Shown in pieces: positions 34,850-45,412 of a DNA stretch of 64,000 nt. The notes beneath the pieces were generated by a model. That model was not told the DNA's origin. It searched no databases and was given only the letters and a program-made list of their open reading frames with translations. Each line of letters opens with the position of its first letter. Position 1 is the first letter of the stretch. Source of the DNA: Rhizopus arrhizus (lineage: Eukaryota > Mucoromycota > Mucoromycetes > Mucorales > Rhizopodaceae); NCBI GenBank assembly GCA_024220505.1, contig JAKZZE010000020.1, positions 682,001-746,000 of the forward strand, read 5' to 3'. A program made the translations under genes and the position numbers.

Positions 34850-35308
34850 TTATTCTATAACCTCTAGAGCAACCAAAGGATGAAGTGATCCTTCTACGTT
34901 TATGTGTTGTTTAATGGTTTTCTTGCTAAGAATTAAGCACTCCTCAGCCCAGAAATCACAGGGGATGGTAGCACAACATGGTAAACGTATACTGTTTTCA
35001 AACTTTTCTTCGGTTGATTCAGCAACGGTATCAATACAGAATATCAGCATAACAAGGTCAATATCATATCTACTACTAGCCTGAAGACAGTATTTCATTG
35101 CTCTTTTTATAAATTTGTCGTCAATAGTCTTTTGAAATTCAACAATGAGAGGGCGTTGTTCATTGTCAATTACATTAGGAGCTAAGACCAAATCAGAACG
35201 CGTACCATTAGCCCACTCACTCTCGGCTACACGATAGAATCCATGACAGTTGCTAATATGTATGTTATGTTTGGTTTCGCTATACGGTGAAGCGTTAACA
35301 GAAACCAA
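34850..35308 (-). CDS. Rpn/YhgA-like PD-(D/E)XK protein, truncated (copy 2)
   Basis: The open frame runs from a TTG-led start at 35308 to TAA at 34850-34852, 152 residues; a stop precedes the start in frame, so a splice acceptor probably lies inside it (AG sites near 35280 and 35250). The core is TRSDLVLAPN, then PLIVEFQKTIDDKFIKRAMKY: a D-x14-E-x-Q arrangement like that of Rpn/YhgA-type recombination-promoting nucleases. It ends in a short unrelated tail (LVALEVIE) where copy 3 continues for another 100 residues, so it is truncated at the 3' side. It forms one unit with the module that lies upstream of it. Confidence 0.5.
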   Translation of the reverse strand: MVSVNASPYSETKHNIHISNCHGFYRVAESEWANGTRSDLVLAPNVIDNEQRPLIVEFQKTIDDKFIKRAMKYCLQASSRYDIDLVMLIFCIDTVAESTEEKFENSIRLPCCATIPCDFWAEECLILSKKTIKQHINVEGSLHPLVALEVIE

Positions 35309-35749
35309 TTAACAGAAGACTGTAAGAGACTATTAATGTACAATAACAACAAGGTTAACAATAAAAACTAGTTCTTGACTTCAATTGCTTGAACGTGCAA
35401 AAAAAAAAAAAAAAAAAAAAATACTTGGCACCCAAAATTAATTTTAGGGGGAAGAAAGCCTTTCTCTTGATGTATCCTGTGAGGGTAGAAAATAATAGGT
35501 AAGAAAAATAATGTTGCCAATTATGACGTGTGTTCATTCAATTCTCGATGCGGTGAAGCTGATTACTTTTCTTTCCCCTTATTTTCTTTTACATTTTCTT
35601 CAATAATGTCTATTAGAGTTATCCAACCACACCGAAAAGCATACCATTAGAACCGTCATGAAAAGGAGCATCTTTTGAATACAAAATAAGCTTTAAAAAT
35701 CAAAAAGGAATCAAAGGCGACTATCGACCAAAACCCGACTTTGTCATTA
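34881..35749 (-). repeat. Dispersed module, copy 2, with the Rpn-like ORF
   Basis: Nearly identical to copy 3 (40750-41614), including a shared internal deletion relative to copy 1 and an A20-24 run at 35399-35421. The upper border is at the TGACAAAGTCGGG point (35749), after which the flanks of all three copies differ. Confidence 0.8.
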
Positions 35750-36089
35750 GCCCGTGGCGGGCGTCGAAACGGCTAAATCTCTCGTTCGCCAAACGAGAGA
35801 CCACCGGTTCGATCTATGGGTGTTGGCTTTCATTTTCATGCTGTTCTGGTACAGACTGTGTTTCCGGCTTGGTTTATCGTGACTCTTCACCCGGTTCATT
35901 TACCTTTGACGTTGATCGCAATCCTTACCGGACTATGATGGTCCATTTTCCTTTCTGTAGAATAATCATTCCCAATGGAATTTAGTTTCATCATCTGTAA
36001 ATATTGTCTATATACCCTAGCTATCCAAGTCCACCGGGCTTTAAGCGAAATATAAAAACCCAAAAACACTGTAAGACAGAAATTATCAT
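35750..36089. other. Unassigned, GC-richer patch with a strong hairpin
   Basis: At 35785-35806 CTCTCGT TCGCCAA ACGAGAG forms a 7-bp stem with a 7-nt loop, followed by GGTTCGATC. This recalls a tRNA anticodon arm plus T loop, but the rest does not fold as a tRNA. The remainder may be the 3' part of the LINE remnant next to it. Confidence 0.35.
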
Positions 36090-36725
36090 TTATTCTTTCG
36101 TCCATATAGGATTAACTCGCGTCAAGGTGGGCCAGCAAAATCGCTTTGACTTCGGAGCAGTTTCTAGAAAAGAGAGCAAGGAGCCAAGTAGAGAATCGCT
36201 TTCAAGATGGTAAGCGTGTACAATGAACTTGAAACCGAGGATGTGAGCTCGTTCAGTCACTGATGGCAAATTGGTGATGTGCTTGAATACCGCGGTGGAA
36301 GTGGTCTTATGGCCACCAAAGGCAATACGCAGACAGAAATCTTGCCCTTTTTCCAATAACTCCAGTTCTTTGACTGTGAAAAGGCATAGACATAGACCAT
36401 ACTCAAAACAAGGGCGAACAAAGGTTGCATATAGTCTGCTTGAGGTGAGGCGAGAGAAAGAAGATGTCCGGAGACCTAGCACTTGAAGAGTATTACGCAT
36501 GGCGGCCAGACCAGAGGCGACATTGCGTTGAAGAAAAATTTTAGTATCAATAGCACCCTTTATGGAAAAAGGAATACCAAGATACGTGAATGAGTTGCTG
36601 GATGGGATTTCTGTACCATAGAGTTTGAGTGGGCGTGCACCATGTGCGTTGGGTGGATTAAGAACGACACATTTAGCCGGATTCCAGCGGTAACCAAGAG
36701 ATCGAGAGTGGGTTTCGGCTGCTCA
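36090..36725 (-). pseudogene. LINE reverse-transcriptase remnant (post-RT domain)
   Basis: On the minus strand, from about 36725, SLGYRWNPAKCVVLNPP and FTYLGIPFSIKGAIDTKIFL lead into the open part 36500-36090 with LYATFVRPCFEYGLCL, LEKGQDFCLRIAFGG and TNLPSVTERAHILGFKF. This is the conserved stretch after the catalytic domain of fungal LINE reverse transcriptases. The YxDD core is absent, and a TAA in the PFSIKG stretch and the open end show it is dead. Confidence 0.75.
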
Positions 36726-36784
36726 AAGTAGTCGAGGCATGGTATTTAATTTTACTCAGACGCGCCTTCTTCATTGATTAAACA

Positions 36785-38668
36785 ATGCTCAACAAGCGAA
36801 AACCGACAGATACCTCTGAAGCTCAATTTTCAAAAAAAAAAAAACAAAAACAAAAACAAAAACAAAAACAAAAATCAATGGTCTTAAGAAGGACTACAAG
36901 TTCTTACCTTGGGTGGAATCAAGTTTTAAAAAGCAATCTCCCGAACTAGATTATTTTTCGTTTGCAGAGCACTTTAACGGCACCGAAGACGCAACAAACG
37001 CAAATTATATGGATTTACTTCTAACATTGCAATGAAAACAGAGTAACAAAATCACCAACGTTGCTCATGCTGCGGAGACTACTTTTGCTGTATGCTATAC
37101 TAACTTTAAAGTTTTTGACAAATACTAACTATTAAATTAATCATAGACTCGTCGATCCCGCTCAACAGAATTTGGGAGTAAATATCGTAAATACTGGATA
37201 AATCGTAAAGACAATGATTTGAGAGAAAATATTGATGAAGAGTCTCGTTCCGCTATTTCTTTTATACAACAACTCGTGCATCAAAATCTTTTAGAAAGAG
37301 CGAACAACGTAATAGATGATATCAAATGCTCTTTATTTCTTTATGTAGTATTAACAATTTCATATTCGTAGATATTCGGCACATCGTCATCATCTTCTCA
37401 CAGTTCATTCTTTAACGCCACACTTCCTGAAGCTTCATCCTCAGACGCTACATCAATTGACCATACATTTACTCAGGCCACATCTTCTGACGTTAGATTT
37501 TCTGACACTGCATCTTACGACGCTACTTTAACTGATCCTACATTTACTGGCACTACATTCACTGACGATACGTCTTTTGAAGCTCCATCTCCTGATGTGA
37601 CAACTTCAAGCTTAACAACTGCAAACGGTTTAACGGAAACACTAGCACAAAGTATAGAATTCGCCTCAGATTGGTGAGTTGTAACCGTAATTTCGTCAGT
37701 GAGTCTTGGTTTACTAAATTTTCTAAACAGCTTAGCAAAACTAGGCGTTATTGATTTATCATCTGATTCAGTACGGGAAATATTAAAGACGTGTACAGCA
37801 GAGGAGGAGAACGAAAGAATTTTAACTTCTGTAAATCCCAAAGAGGCGGAAATCAGTAACGATGCCAAGAGCCTCATAAAAGCAATCAAAGATAAAGTAC
37901 TCTCATGTAAAAACCTTCGAAACACATTATACGCAAATGGATACAGATTGAACCACGATCTCATTAACGACTATGATATTGGATTAGTGGAAAATCTGGT
38001 GAAGCATTTGTAAGTTTTTAAATTCTTCGATGAGCCTTTCATGTTACCTTACTTTTATTGATTAATTAATACAATTTTTAGCTTGGATCTCATTGAATCC
38101 CCTAAAAATCCACTTAACAATACTATATTAGAAAGATCAGCAGCCGTGATCACCACGATCATGGTAACAAATCAACTATTCCTAGCCAATAATGATATTG
38201 TTGAGTTAGGTTGGTTAGAACGAGAGTACTATAGTACTGGGAAGACAAAGTGGGACGGTGTTTTATTCCACACAAACGACCATTCCATTTCCCCTGGCTT
38301 TGTGGAGTTCTCTGGTGGGGTGAAGGACAACACCACCCTCACAAAAGAACGTCGTGATGTTTCAAAATTGTATACAGAGATGATTGGATTGATAAAATCA
38401 TATCCTAGCACTGTAAAAAAACATGTTTTTTGCATAAGATTTTATGGTAATTTCTTTTTTAATTGAGTAATCATGTACTAATAATATTAAAATAGAAAAC
38501 ACAATGTTCTTTGAGGAACTAACAGTCTACGAAGAGGTTATGTTCAGAATTGAACATGCCGCTGTTGTTGCTCCCCGTACAATTCGAGAACTCGTCAAAT
38601 TTACTGATAATATACCAAAGCTCATTAGTTGGAAAAATGCTGTAGTGGCTCAAATTGAGCAATTTTAA
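36785..38668 (+). CDS. PD-(D/E)XK-like accessory gene with Ser/Thr-Asp repeats, 5' end damaged
   Basis: Five exons join cleanly: 37147-37308, 37372-37673, 37731-38009, 38082-38446, 38496-38668 (427 codons to TAA). The second is a Ser/Thr-rich tract of degenerate SDAT/TDPTF units. The fourth carries LERSAAV, WLEREYY, TKWDGVLF, then PGFVEFSGG: an Asp, a strand and an E-F-S-G-G, which I recognise as a recurrent Mucorales-type family and read as a nuclease-like core. The last exon resembles a helical C-terminus (FTDNIPKLISWKNAVV). A likely first exon at 36785-37035 (MLNKRKPT..., then FLPWVESSFKK) is out of frame with itself across an (AAAAAC)n tract and has a TGA before any donor, so the gene may be dead or mis-assembled at its 5' end. 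Function is unknown. Confidence 0.5.
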
Positions 38669-38811
38669 GAAAATAACATTATGAGTATACCTATGGACAT
38701 TGATTGTATACCAAAAAGATAAAAGGAAATAAAAAAAAAAGTCGTTGTTCAAATAGTTCTAAAAGAAAGGAGGCCTAATAGTCTACGTATTACAGAGGGT
38801 GGAATAAATGA

Positions 38812-38998
38812 TTACTGCATGCTTTTTCTTGTTCCCAGAATAAGTAAGAGCCACACTGACCAGTCAAAGAGCATCTCCTTGGCATAAAATAAGAAAGCTG
38901 AACTCAATACTGACTGCAACAGTTTCGAATTAAGTCCACTATATAGACCACCAACACCTTCTGATTTAATAATCTTTTTCATATACTCCAGAATCCCA
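38812..38998 (-). pseudogene. Orphan C-terminus of a peroxisomal-type mitochondrial carrier family protein
   Basis: The minus strand reads KEDGILEYMKKIIKSEGVGG-like sequence, then LYSGLNSKLLQSVLSSAF and LFYAKEML to a TAA at 38812-38814. This is the last carrier repeat of PMP34/ANT1-type (SLC25A17-like) transporters, including the family-typical LQSVL-AFLF. The other five helices are absent. An acceptor-like CAG lies just upstream. It is a relic or a captured exon. Confidence 0.6.
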
Positions 38999-40443
38999 TC
39001 TTCTTTTGTTCTTTATCTTCACTCATCTGTAAACAAGATTTGATCAATCTATGCACCTTTTCCGGAAATTTTTCGTAAACTTCTGACAAAAAAATTCGTG
39101 AACAAAGAAAATAAAAAATCAAGTATGTCGTATTTGGGGGTAGCTCACACATATAAGATATAAGTGTTCACTACTTCATCTTAATAGTCTATAGATCATT
39201 GTCAAATAAAAAGGAATAAATAATTCCATATTGAGATTTGTCACTTAAAACTCAGTCTGGACATAATAAAATCATTTCTATAGTAAATTGCTGCATGAAG
39301 TTAGTTTCACGTAACAATCATAACGACCCTTCATTAATAAGGAGTTATTATTGGCGTAAAAGGTGATACAGATAATTATGGTGATAACAATAGATGATTA
39401 AAACTATTAGAGAATACCACCAACAAACATTATCTTGTTTTCATACGAATTATAATACGATAATGAATATTTGATAATAATAATTCCCTCATAAGCCTAG
39501 CTAACTTATGAAGGAACGGAACATGTTATTATTAGAAAATATATTGTTTGTATATCACACCATATTATTGTCATATGACTATGGGTATATGACAGATTCA
39601 TTGTACGGATTTAAGGGTACAAGGTTCCAACACCAAATAAAGTAGCAGGCTAGTATTTTAGATGCTCGGTATTTGGAGACAATGTAAATATAGATTTCAT
39701 GGCTATATTTACTTTGTCATATAAACAATAACTGTTCTCATAACTCTCAATGCAACACGATGAATAATATTCTTTAATCTACCTTATCTCACACAGTATT
39801 TTCAGTACATCTTTGGGCGTATAAACAATTACACCAAGTACAGGAAGATATCTAAAGATGAAATAGATTGCCCAATCTAGAATGATCCGGCCATCTACAT
39901 TATGAATCAACTCCTAGGAGTAGATGAATTATATAAAAAGAGGAATATATTCACGCTACAGATGATGATTAATCAAAAAGCCTCACTAATCTACCCATAT
40001 GTAGAAGACTAAACAAAAACCTCTCTTTTTATTTTGTAAAAACCTAATAAACACCATAACAATTAATGCTAATAATAAGAACTTATAAGTAGTATAAATT
40101 ATTTAAAATAAATAGGAGGTGGAACATTTTACATTAATCGCTTTTATTAATCTTGTTGTCTTTTAACCTCAATAACGAAAATAAATATTTTCTATTTAGC
40201 TGCCTTTTTTATTTTTGTACTTGGTGAATTGAACTCAAAGGCTATTAGTGTTTTTATATCCAAATAAAAATCCCTCCTTCAATCCTTTAGAAAGACATAA
40301 TTTCCAATCCATTCTCTTTCCATTTTCGTCTCTTTCCTTCTTAAATTTATCTACAAATTACATTCCTTCTTTATACACATCTCTTGATGAAGTGGTAATT
40401 GTAGGTGCGGTTGTAAGTATGTTTTCAGTGTTTTTTTCAGTCG
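38999..40443. other. AT-rich region, nothing recognised
   Basis: About 1.4 kb with GC well below the window average and no supported gene. Several short inverse repeats and TATA-rich blocks occur at 39480-39900, but no defined ends of an element. Confidence 0.5.
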
Positions 40444-41175
40444 TCATATCATCATATAGTCGTTTCTTTTGATTAATTTGATTAACTTTCTCTTGTATTT
40501 GTTGAGTAATGGTATCAAGTGGTTGTTCTTCTGTTTGATAGTAGACAACATATTTTTGTAGCCTTGAAATTGAGTATCATAAACATTTTTAAGCTCTTCT
40601 AAAAGCGAAAGGTCTCTATTTTGCATTTCTTGAAAAGATTTCTTTGCAACCTCGTACAAAAAAATGAGGGTTGGGTCCTCACATCTTGGTAATAAGGTGA
40701 TTGCGCTTGCTTGATAAGTAAAAAACATTCCTAGGGCAATCAAGGGATTCAGTGATCCTTCTACGTTTATGTGTTGTTTAATGGTTTTCTTGCTAAGAAT
40801 TAAACACTCCGCAGCCTAGAAATCACAGTGGATGGTAGCGCAACATGGTAAACGTATACTGTTTTCAAGCTTTTCTTCGGTTGATTCAGCAACGGTATCA
40901 ATACAGAATATCAGCATAACAAGGTCAATATCATATCTACTACTAGCCTGAAGACAGTATTTCATTGCTCTTTTTATAAATTTGTTGTCAATAGTCTTTT
41001 GAAATTCAACAATGAGAGGGCGTTGTTCATTGTCAATTACATTAGGAGCTAAGACCAAATCAGAACGCGTACCATTATCCCACTCACTCTCGGCTACACG
41101 ATAGAATTCATGACAGTTGCTAATATGTATGTTATGTTTGGTTTCGCTATACGGTGAAGCGTTAACAGAAACCAA
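40444..41175 (-). pseudogene. Rpn/YhgA-like PD-(D/E)XK protein, copy 3, nonsense mutated
   Basis: The minus-strand frame 41175-40444 is the longer relative of the copy 2 protein: the same SDLVLAPN ... PLIVEFQKTIDNKFIKRAMKY core, then KKTIKQHINVEGSLNPLIAL, then a further 100 residues (CEDPTLIFLYEVAKKSFQE and a Lys-rich helix) to a stop at 40444-40446. A TAG at 40816-40818 replaces the Trp codon TGG kept in copy 2, so the protein would be cut after CDF. It shows what the intact C-terminus of the family looks like. Confidence 0.55.
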
Positions 41176-41614
41176 TTAATAGAAGACTGTAAGAGACTAT
41201 TAATGTACAATAACAACAAGGTTAACAATAAAAACTAGTTCTTGACTTCAATTGCTTGAACGTGCAAAAAAAAAAAAAAAAAAAAAAAATACTTGGCACC
41301 CAAAATTAATTTTAGGGGGAAGAAAGCCTTTCTCTTGATGTATCCTGTGAGGGTAGAAAATAATAGGTAAGAAAAATAATGTTGCCAATTATGACGTGTG
41401 TTCATTCAATTCTCGATGCGGTGAAGCTGATTACTTTTCTTTCCCCTTATTTTCTTTTACATTTTCTTCAATAACGTCTGTTAGAGTTATCTAACCACAC
41501 CGAAAAGTATACCATTCGAATCGCCATGAAAAGGAGCATCTTTTGAAAACAAAATAAGCTTTAAAAATCAAAAAGGAATCAAAGGCGACTATCGACCAAA
41601 ACCCGACTTTGTCA
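40750..41614 (-). repeat. Dispersed module, copy 3, with the Rpn-like ORF
   Basis: The same order as copy 2 with about 97% identity by eye. The border at 41614 is the same GACAAAGTC point. Beyond the Rpn ORF the sequence continues in frame, unlike copy 2, so copy 3 is less truncated at that side. Confidence 0.8.
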
Positions 41615-41694
41615 ATATGTATAAAGAAGGAATGGAATTCGTAGATACATTTAAAAAGGAAAGAGCTGAAAATGAACTCTGATTTACCTGTAGC

Positions 41695-42095
41695 AAAAAT
41701 CAATCGATCTTTTCATCGATTCTCCGGTGATATTCATTTCAATTCCCAAAATAATTGCAAATGATTCAACCTGGGCTGATGACTGAGGCAAATAGAGGAT
41801 ATGGCAGGATTCTCTACCCAGAATTTCTGTCACTGCATGTGTATATCGATTGCTATTCTCATCTAATACTGATCTAATTACTAGATCAATTAGTCGAGAA
41901 TCCAAAAGAAGATCTATCACTGAAATACAATAATAAATAATGTTTTTGCTGGTATTTTAAGTAAATTTACTTACTAGTATTGTACTGTTTTGATTTCTGA
42001 CGATGAGTTGTTCTATTGTAGATTGGACAAATTGATTTACTTTAACCGTTGTGGAATGAACTACCGTTGCAGTTACAGTTGTATTATAATGGGAC
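41695..42095 (-). CDS. Hypothetical two-exon gene fragment
   Basis: On the minus strand a first exon-like stretch (about 42095-41976; TVTATVVHSTTVKVNQF ... LIVRNQNSTIL) ends in GTAAGT and joins after a TTTCAG acceptor to 41922-41695 (IDLLLDSRLIDLVIRSVLDE ... LYLPQSSAQVESFAIIL), which ends at a CAG/GTAAAT donor next to module copy 3. The splice sites and composition support coding. No family is recognised. It may be the upstream part of the gene whose downstream part is now module copy 3. Confidence 0.4.
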
Positions 42096-42173
42096 TAGAG
42101 GTAGTGTCGTAATGAGTGGCCACTGTAAAATATTATTTTTTGTAAATTGTAACAGTAAATAAAAAGGGAAAGT

Positions 42174-42345
42174 CTACTCCAAAAAAAGAGAGAGCACGGT
42201 ACAGAAGGTTGCAATTAGTTTAGAGGTATCAGAAGACACAGATAAGAAGGAAAAAGGAATGGAGCCGTAGATTAGCCGCCAATGAGCGTGCCAAAGGACA
42301 AGAAGAACACTGCTAAACACTACAGAAGGAGGAAAATGGATCTCA
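42174..42345 (-). pseudogene. LINE reverse-transcriptase C-terminal remnant
   Basis: The minus strand reads PSVVFSSVLLVLWHAHWRLI, YGSIPFSF and a helical tail ending at a TAG/TAA near 42174. The W-x-A-x-W core is shared with the LINE ends at 20.9 and 22.7 kb, each diverged from the others, so three LINE lineages or old copies are present. Confidence 0.5.
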
Positions 42346-42422
42346 AAAAAAAAAGAAGGCCTTTGAGACAATAAGCAAAAAAACAGTGTAAGTAAAAGAC
42401 TTGGGAAGATGTTTTCCCACAC

Positions 42423-42871
42423 TGCGAGGCGGAGAGGTTTAAATACTTCCTACTTTTCAGCACATTGTACACTTTTTTTTTGTTTGTTTGAGAAATCCTT
42501 CCTTTTGACAATAAATCAAGCAGTAAAATATACAAATTTAATATTAGCGACATTAACTACACTCATTGTGAGCAAGTTTCTTACTATGAAAAGGCAATTC
42601 ATTTGCAATTTGACAGTGAAACTTCATTTTTGTTGACAACAAAGCATAATTAATACATACGCTAATTGGTGTCGTGATGAAGCTTACAGTAGGCTAAAAG
42701 ATGCAGCCGGTAGTAAGCTTCCTGTTAAAGAATGGTTGATTGTAGCCAGATAGAAATACTTACTATTGCAAAGTGATTGATCAATCAATTAGTAGATTAT
42801 TGTGTCATTGAGATATATAAAGGACATAAGAAAAGCGCATAAGATCAAATATCAAAATTGTTAATTCTACA
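42423..42871. other. Intergenic, nothing recognised
   Basis: AT-rich DNA with a T9 run at 42473-42481. No supported gene or repeat. Confidence 0.4.
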
Positions 42872-43790
42872 ATGGAGACTATACAAGCATATGCTATAAC
42901 TAGAACTATTTTAAATGGTATGATTATATAGTCAATTTTCATTCTTTTAGATTTCAGAATTTTTTTTAGTTATTACTATGTGCAAAAGACAATTATAGAT
43001 TCATTCTTGGAGAAAAGATGTGCCAGTATTACGGATATATATATTGAACCTTATCCTAATCAGTTAAAGTCTATCATTTTATTCTTGCTAAAAGTACTCG
43101 TGTGGATAGAATGATCTAGACTCTTGTCTAATTTATAATCATTGGCTATTAATAACATGCTGTATATGTTCAATTTAGTGCAAAAAAGAACAGATAGTAT
43201 TGATCTTCACCAATTAACTTATATGGTCACAAAAATACAGATAATGCAGGTTATTTGATATTTAAACGAAGCATAATTAAAGCATTTCTATGAAATAATC
43301 TTTTAGATCTGAATCATTTTCTGATTTACTGTCAATTATACTTACTTGTCAGAATAACTATCTTTCTGGTTATTTATGCTCTGATCAAGCTGAACTATGC
43401 AAGTATATTCTTCTCATTCCAAGTGTAAATAGATATCTACACTGCTAAAAAAAAAAAAGTCTTTTTTTTTAACAGTCCTAAAGAAGAACAAACAATAGTT
43501 GCTTTAGCTGATAATAACAATCTGAGGTCACAAGAAGCTTATAGTAATATTATCCAGATGATCAAACAAGCTTTCTTTTTCTTTTTTGAAAAGTGCAAGA
43601 AAAATCCTGAGGTGTTGGACGACAGAAAATTTGTATTGGATACATATAATGATGCCACCTCACCCAACTCAGCCCTTAATGAACAATATTTTCCAAAGAT
43701 GCATAATTTATTCCTCTGCGGCTGCACAAAAGTGAAGAAGTATTTAAAAACGTTCTGGCATTGCGATTACTGTATAATGAAATTTTTTAT
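42872..43790 (+). CDS. Possible multi-exon gene of unknown function
   Basis: Several short stretches flanked by plausible splice sites look coding: METIQAYAITRTILN (from 42872), CAKDNYRFILGEKMCQYYGY (about 42980-43045), VQKRTDSIDLHQLTYM (about 43180-43248), SESFSDLLSIILTCQNNYLS to CKYILLIPS (about 43309-43430) and PKEEQTIVALADNNNL to FWHCDYC (about 43477-43770). Phases between the first exons do not all join, so the model is incomplete or the gene is damaged. CGC and HCDYC near the end could form a small metal site. The end runs tail to tail into WRS1. Confidence 0.35.
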
Positions 43791-43792
43791 TT

Positions 43793-45298
43793 TTAAAATT
43801 CAATCTTTCTATCCTTATTCATAAAATAAGCAATCGTTTCATCTGTAATAGCACTTCTTCTTTCTTGGAATTCACCAACGAATTTTTGCAAGACTTCAAT
43901 ACATCTCTTTTTCAATTCACCCGTCATCAATTCACCCGATTTATATGCCTAAATGGTAACAATGATTAAAGCTGCCTTTTTCTTAATGAATAACTTACAT
44001 CATGAATACGTTTTAGTTCTTCATCATCTTCCAAAAAGAAAGAAAGATATTGGTATGCAACATCCACATCAGGATTACCACCATTGGCTTTGTGTTCTTC
44101 CAAGGTAGCTCCACCACCTGAGAAGGCGTGTTTGTTGATCTTGTTCTTGATCTGTTTAGGTGTATCGGTCATAAAGATGGCAGATGTATCAACAGATGCA
44201 CTCATCTTTGTTTGGGGACCTTGAAGGGCAGGGAAGAATTTGGCATGAATCAAACTAGGTTTAGGATATTTCAAACGTTTAGCCACATCACGCGTTAAAC
44301 GGAAATAAGGATCTTGATCAATAGCACAGGGAATTAAACAAGGAATATCGGATCTATCACCAAAAATTTGAGGGAAGGAATTGGAAAAGGAAGGAGCGGC
44401 TTGAACAGACACAAAGTGAGCCTTACCCACATTATCACTTTAAATGGACGTTAGCGCTTACACATGAACATTTCAATTTGGATTATTACCTATCGTTGAA
44501 GCCAAAAGTGGCCTTGGATTGGTTGAGAGTAATACAGCGAGAGATCTTAACGACGTTATGATAGAATGGACCACTTTTTGATATCATCATGAATACACTT
44601 TCTCTTTTCTTTTCTCTTGGCTTACCTAACATAATCAAAGTCGGAGAAAATAAAGGTCTTTTCAGGATTGAATCCGAATGCAATGATATCCTTTGCGTTA
44701 TCCTTTGAAAATTGTCTACACATATCAACTGTTAAATTGGACTTGAATAAGAATTTCTCATCATCAGTCAATTGGATAACAAGCGGTACATCAAACACAT
44801 CTTGTAACCATCTAAAATGAAACACAGTGAGTTAGAAGCATACAAGCCTTATATGATTCATACTTACTGACAAAACACAAAGGGAACCATGTGTCCCATA
44901 TGCATAGAGTTACTAGAAGGTCCACGTCCTGTATACAAAAAGAAGGGTTCCTTTTTTTCAAATCGATCCAAGATTTTCTCAAGTTCTCTACAATGAACGT
45001 TTCAGGAGAAGAAAAAATGGCTATCATGCTAATGTTACCTGTGAGAAAAGAAGGTGCCTCTTCTTAAAAAGATGTGAGGTTTACGTCCAGTTAATTTTTC
45101 AAAACGCTCCAATAAAGCGTCGTCAATAGCTCGAGTACCAAATTGCTCAAGCAACTTGTTGTAGTCAATAGCTTGCTGAACACCATCAACCACAGCACCT
45201 TCTACTTCCCAAGGTGTTACGTTTTGTGAGACTGAAGTCTTCACTACTTTTTCATCTTCAATTTTTAAATTGGCCACACCACTTGTTAAGTCTGTCAT
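43793..45298 (-). CDS. WRS1: Tryptophanyl-tRNA synthetase, cytoplasmic
   Basis: Six minus-strand exons: 45298-45039, about 44988-44869, about 44812-44626, about 44572-44487, about 44438-44001 and about 43949-43793; about 415 residues. After an N-terminal extension (ATGs at 45298), the class I motif appears as [14 protein letters not shown] (HIGH-like, residues about 110-125), then the eukaryotic-type [26 protein letters not shown], and the KMSAS loop in GPQTKMSAS. The enzyme charges tRNA-Trp with tryptophan in the cytosol. All conserved active-site pieces are intact. It is divergent from the mitochondrial EF-P gene, 114 bp between starts, and convergent with an uncertain gene at its 3' end. 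Confidence 0.93.
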
Positions 45299-45412
45299 CT
45301 TTGTAGAAAGAAAAAAAAAAGATATTTTTTTGTTTGGTGTGCCCCTTGTATCAAATTCGATATCCGCTTTCCCTATGTAAAGTGGCTTTTTCTTGCTCTC
45401 TTTTCCTTCTAC
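45299..45412. promoter_or_regulatory. Shared bidirectional promoter of WRS1 and mitochondrial EF-P gene
   Basis: Only 114 bp separate the two start codons, so both promoters must overlap. An A10 run sits 10 bp from the WRS1 start and T/C-rich tracts lie on the EF-P side; no classical TATA box is clear. Confidence 0.6.

Noticed and set aside
35757..35830. tRNA-like hairpin CTCTCGT-TCGCCAA-ACGAGAG followed by GGTTCGATC
   Set aside because: The stem and T-loop-like motif are suggestive, but the T stem does not pair, position 33 is not T and the D arm does not fold, so no tRNA is called. It may be a tRNA-derived relic.
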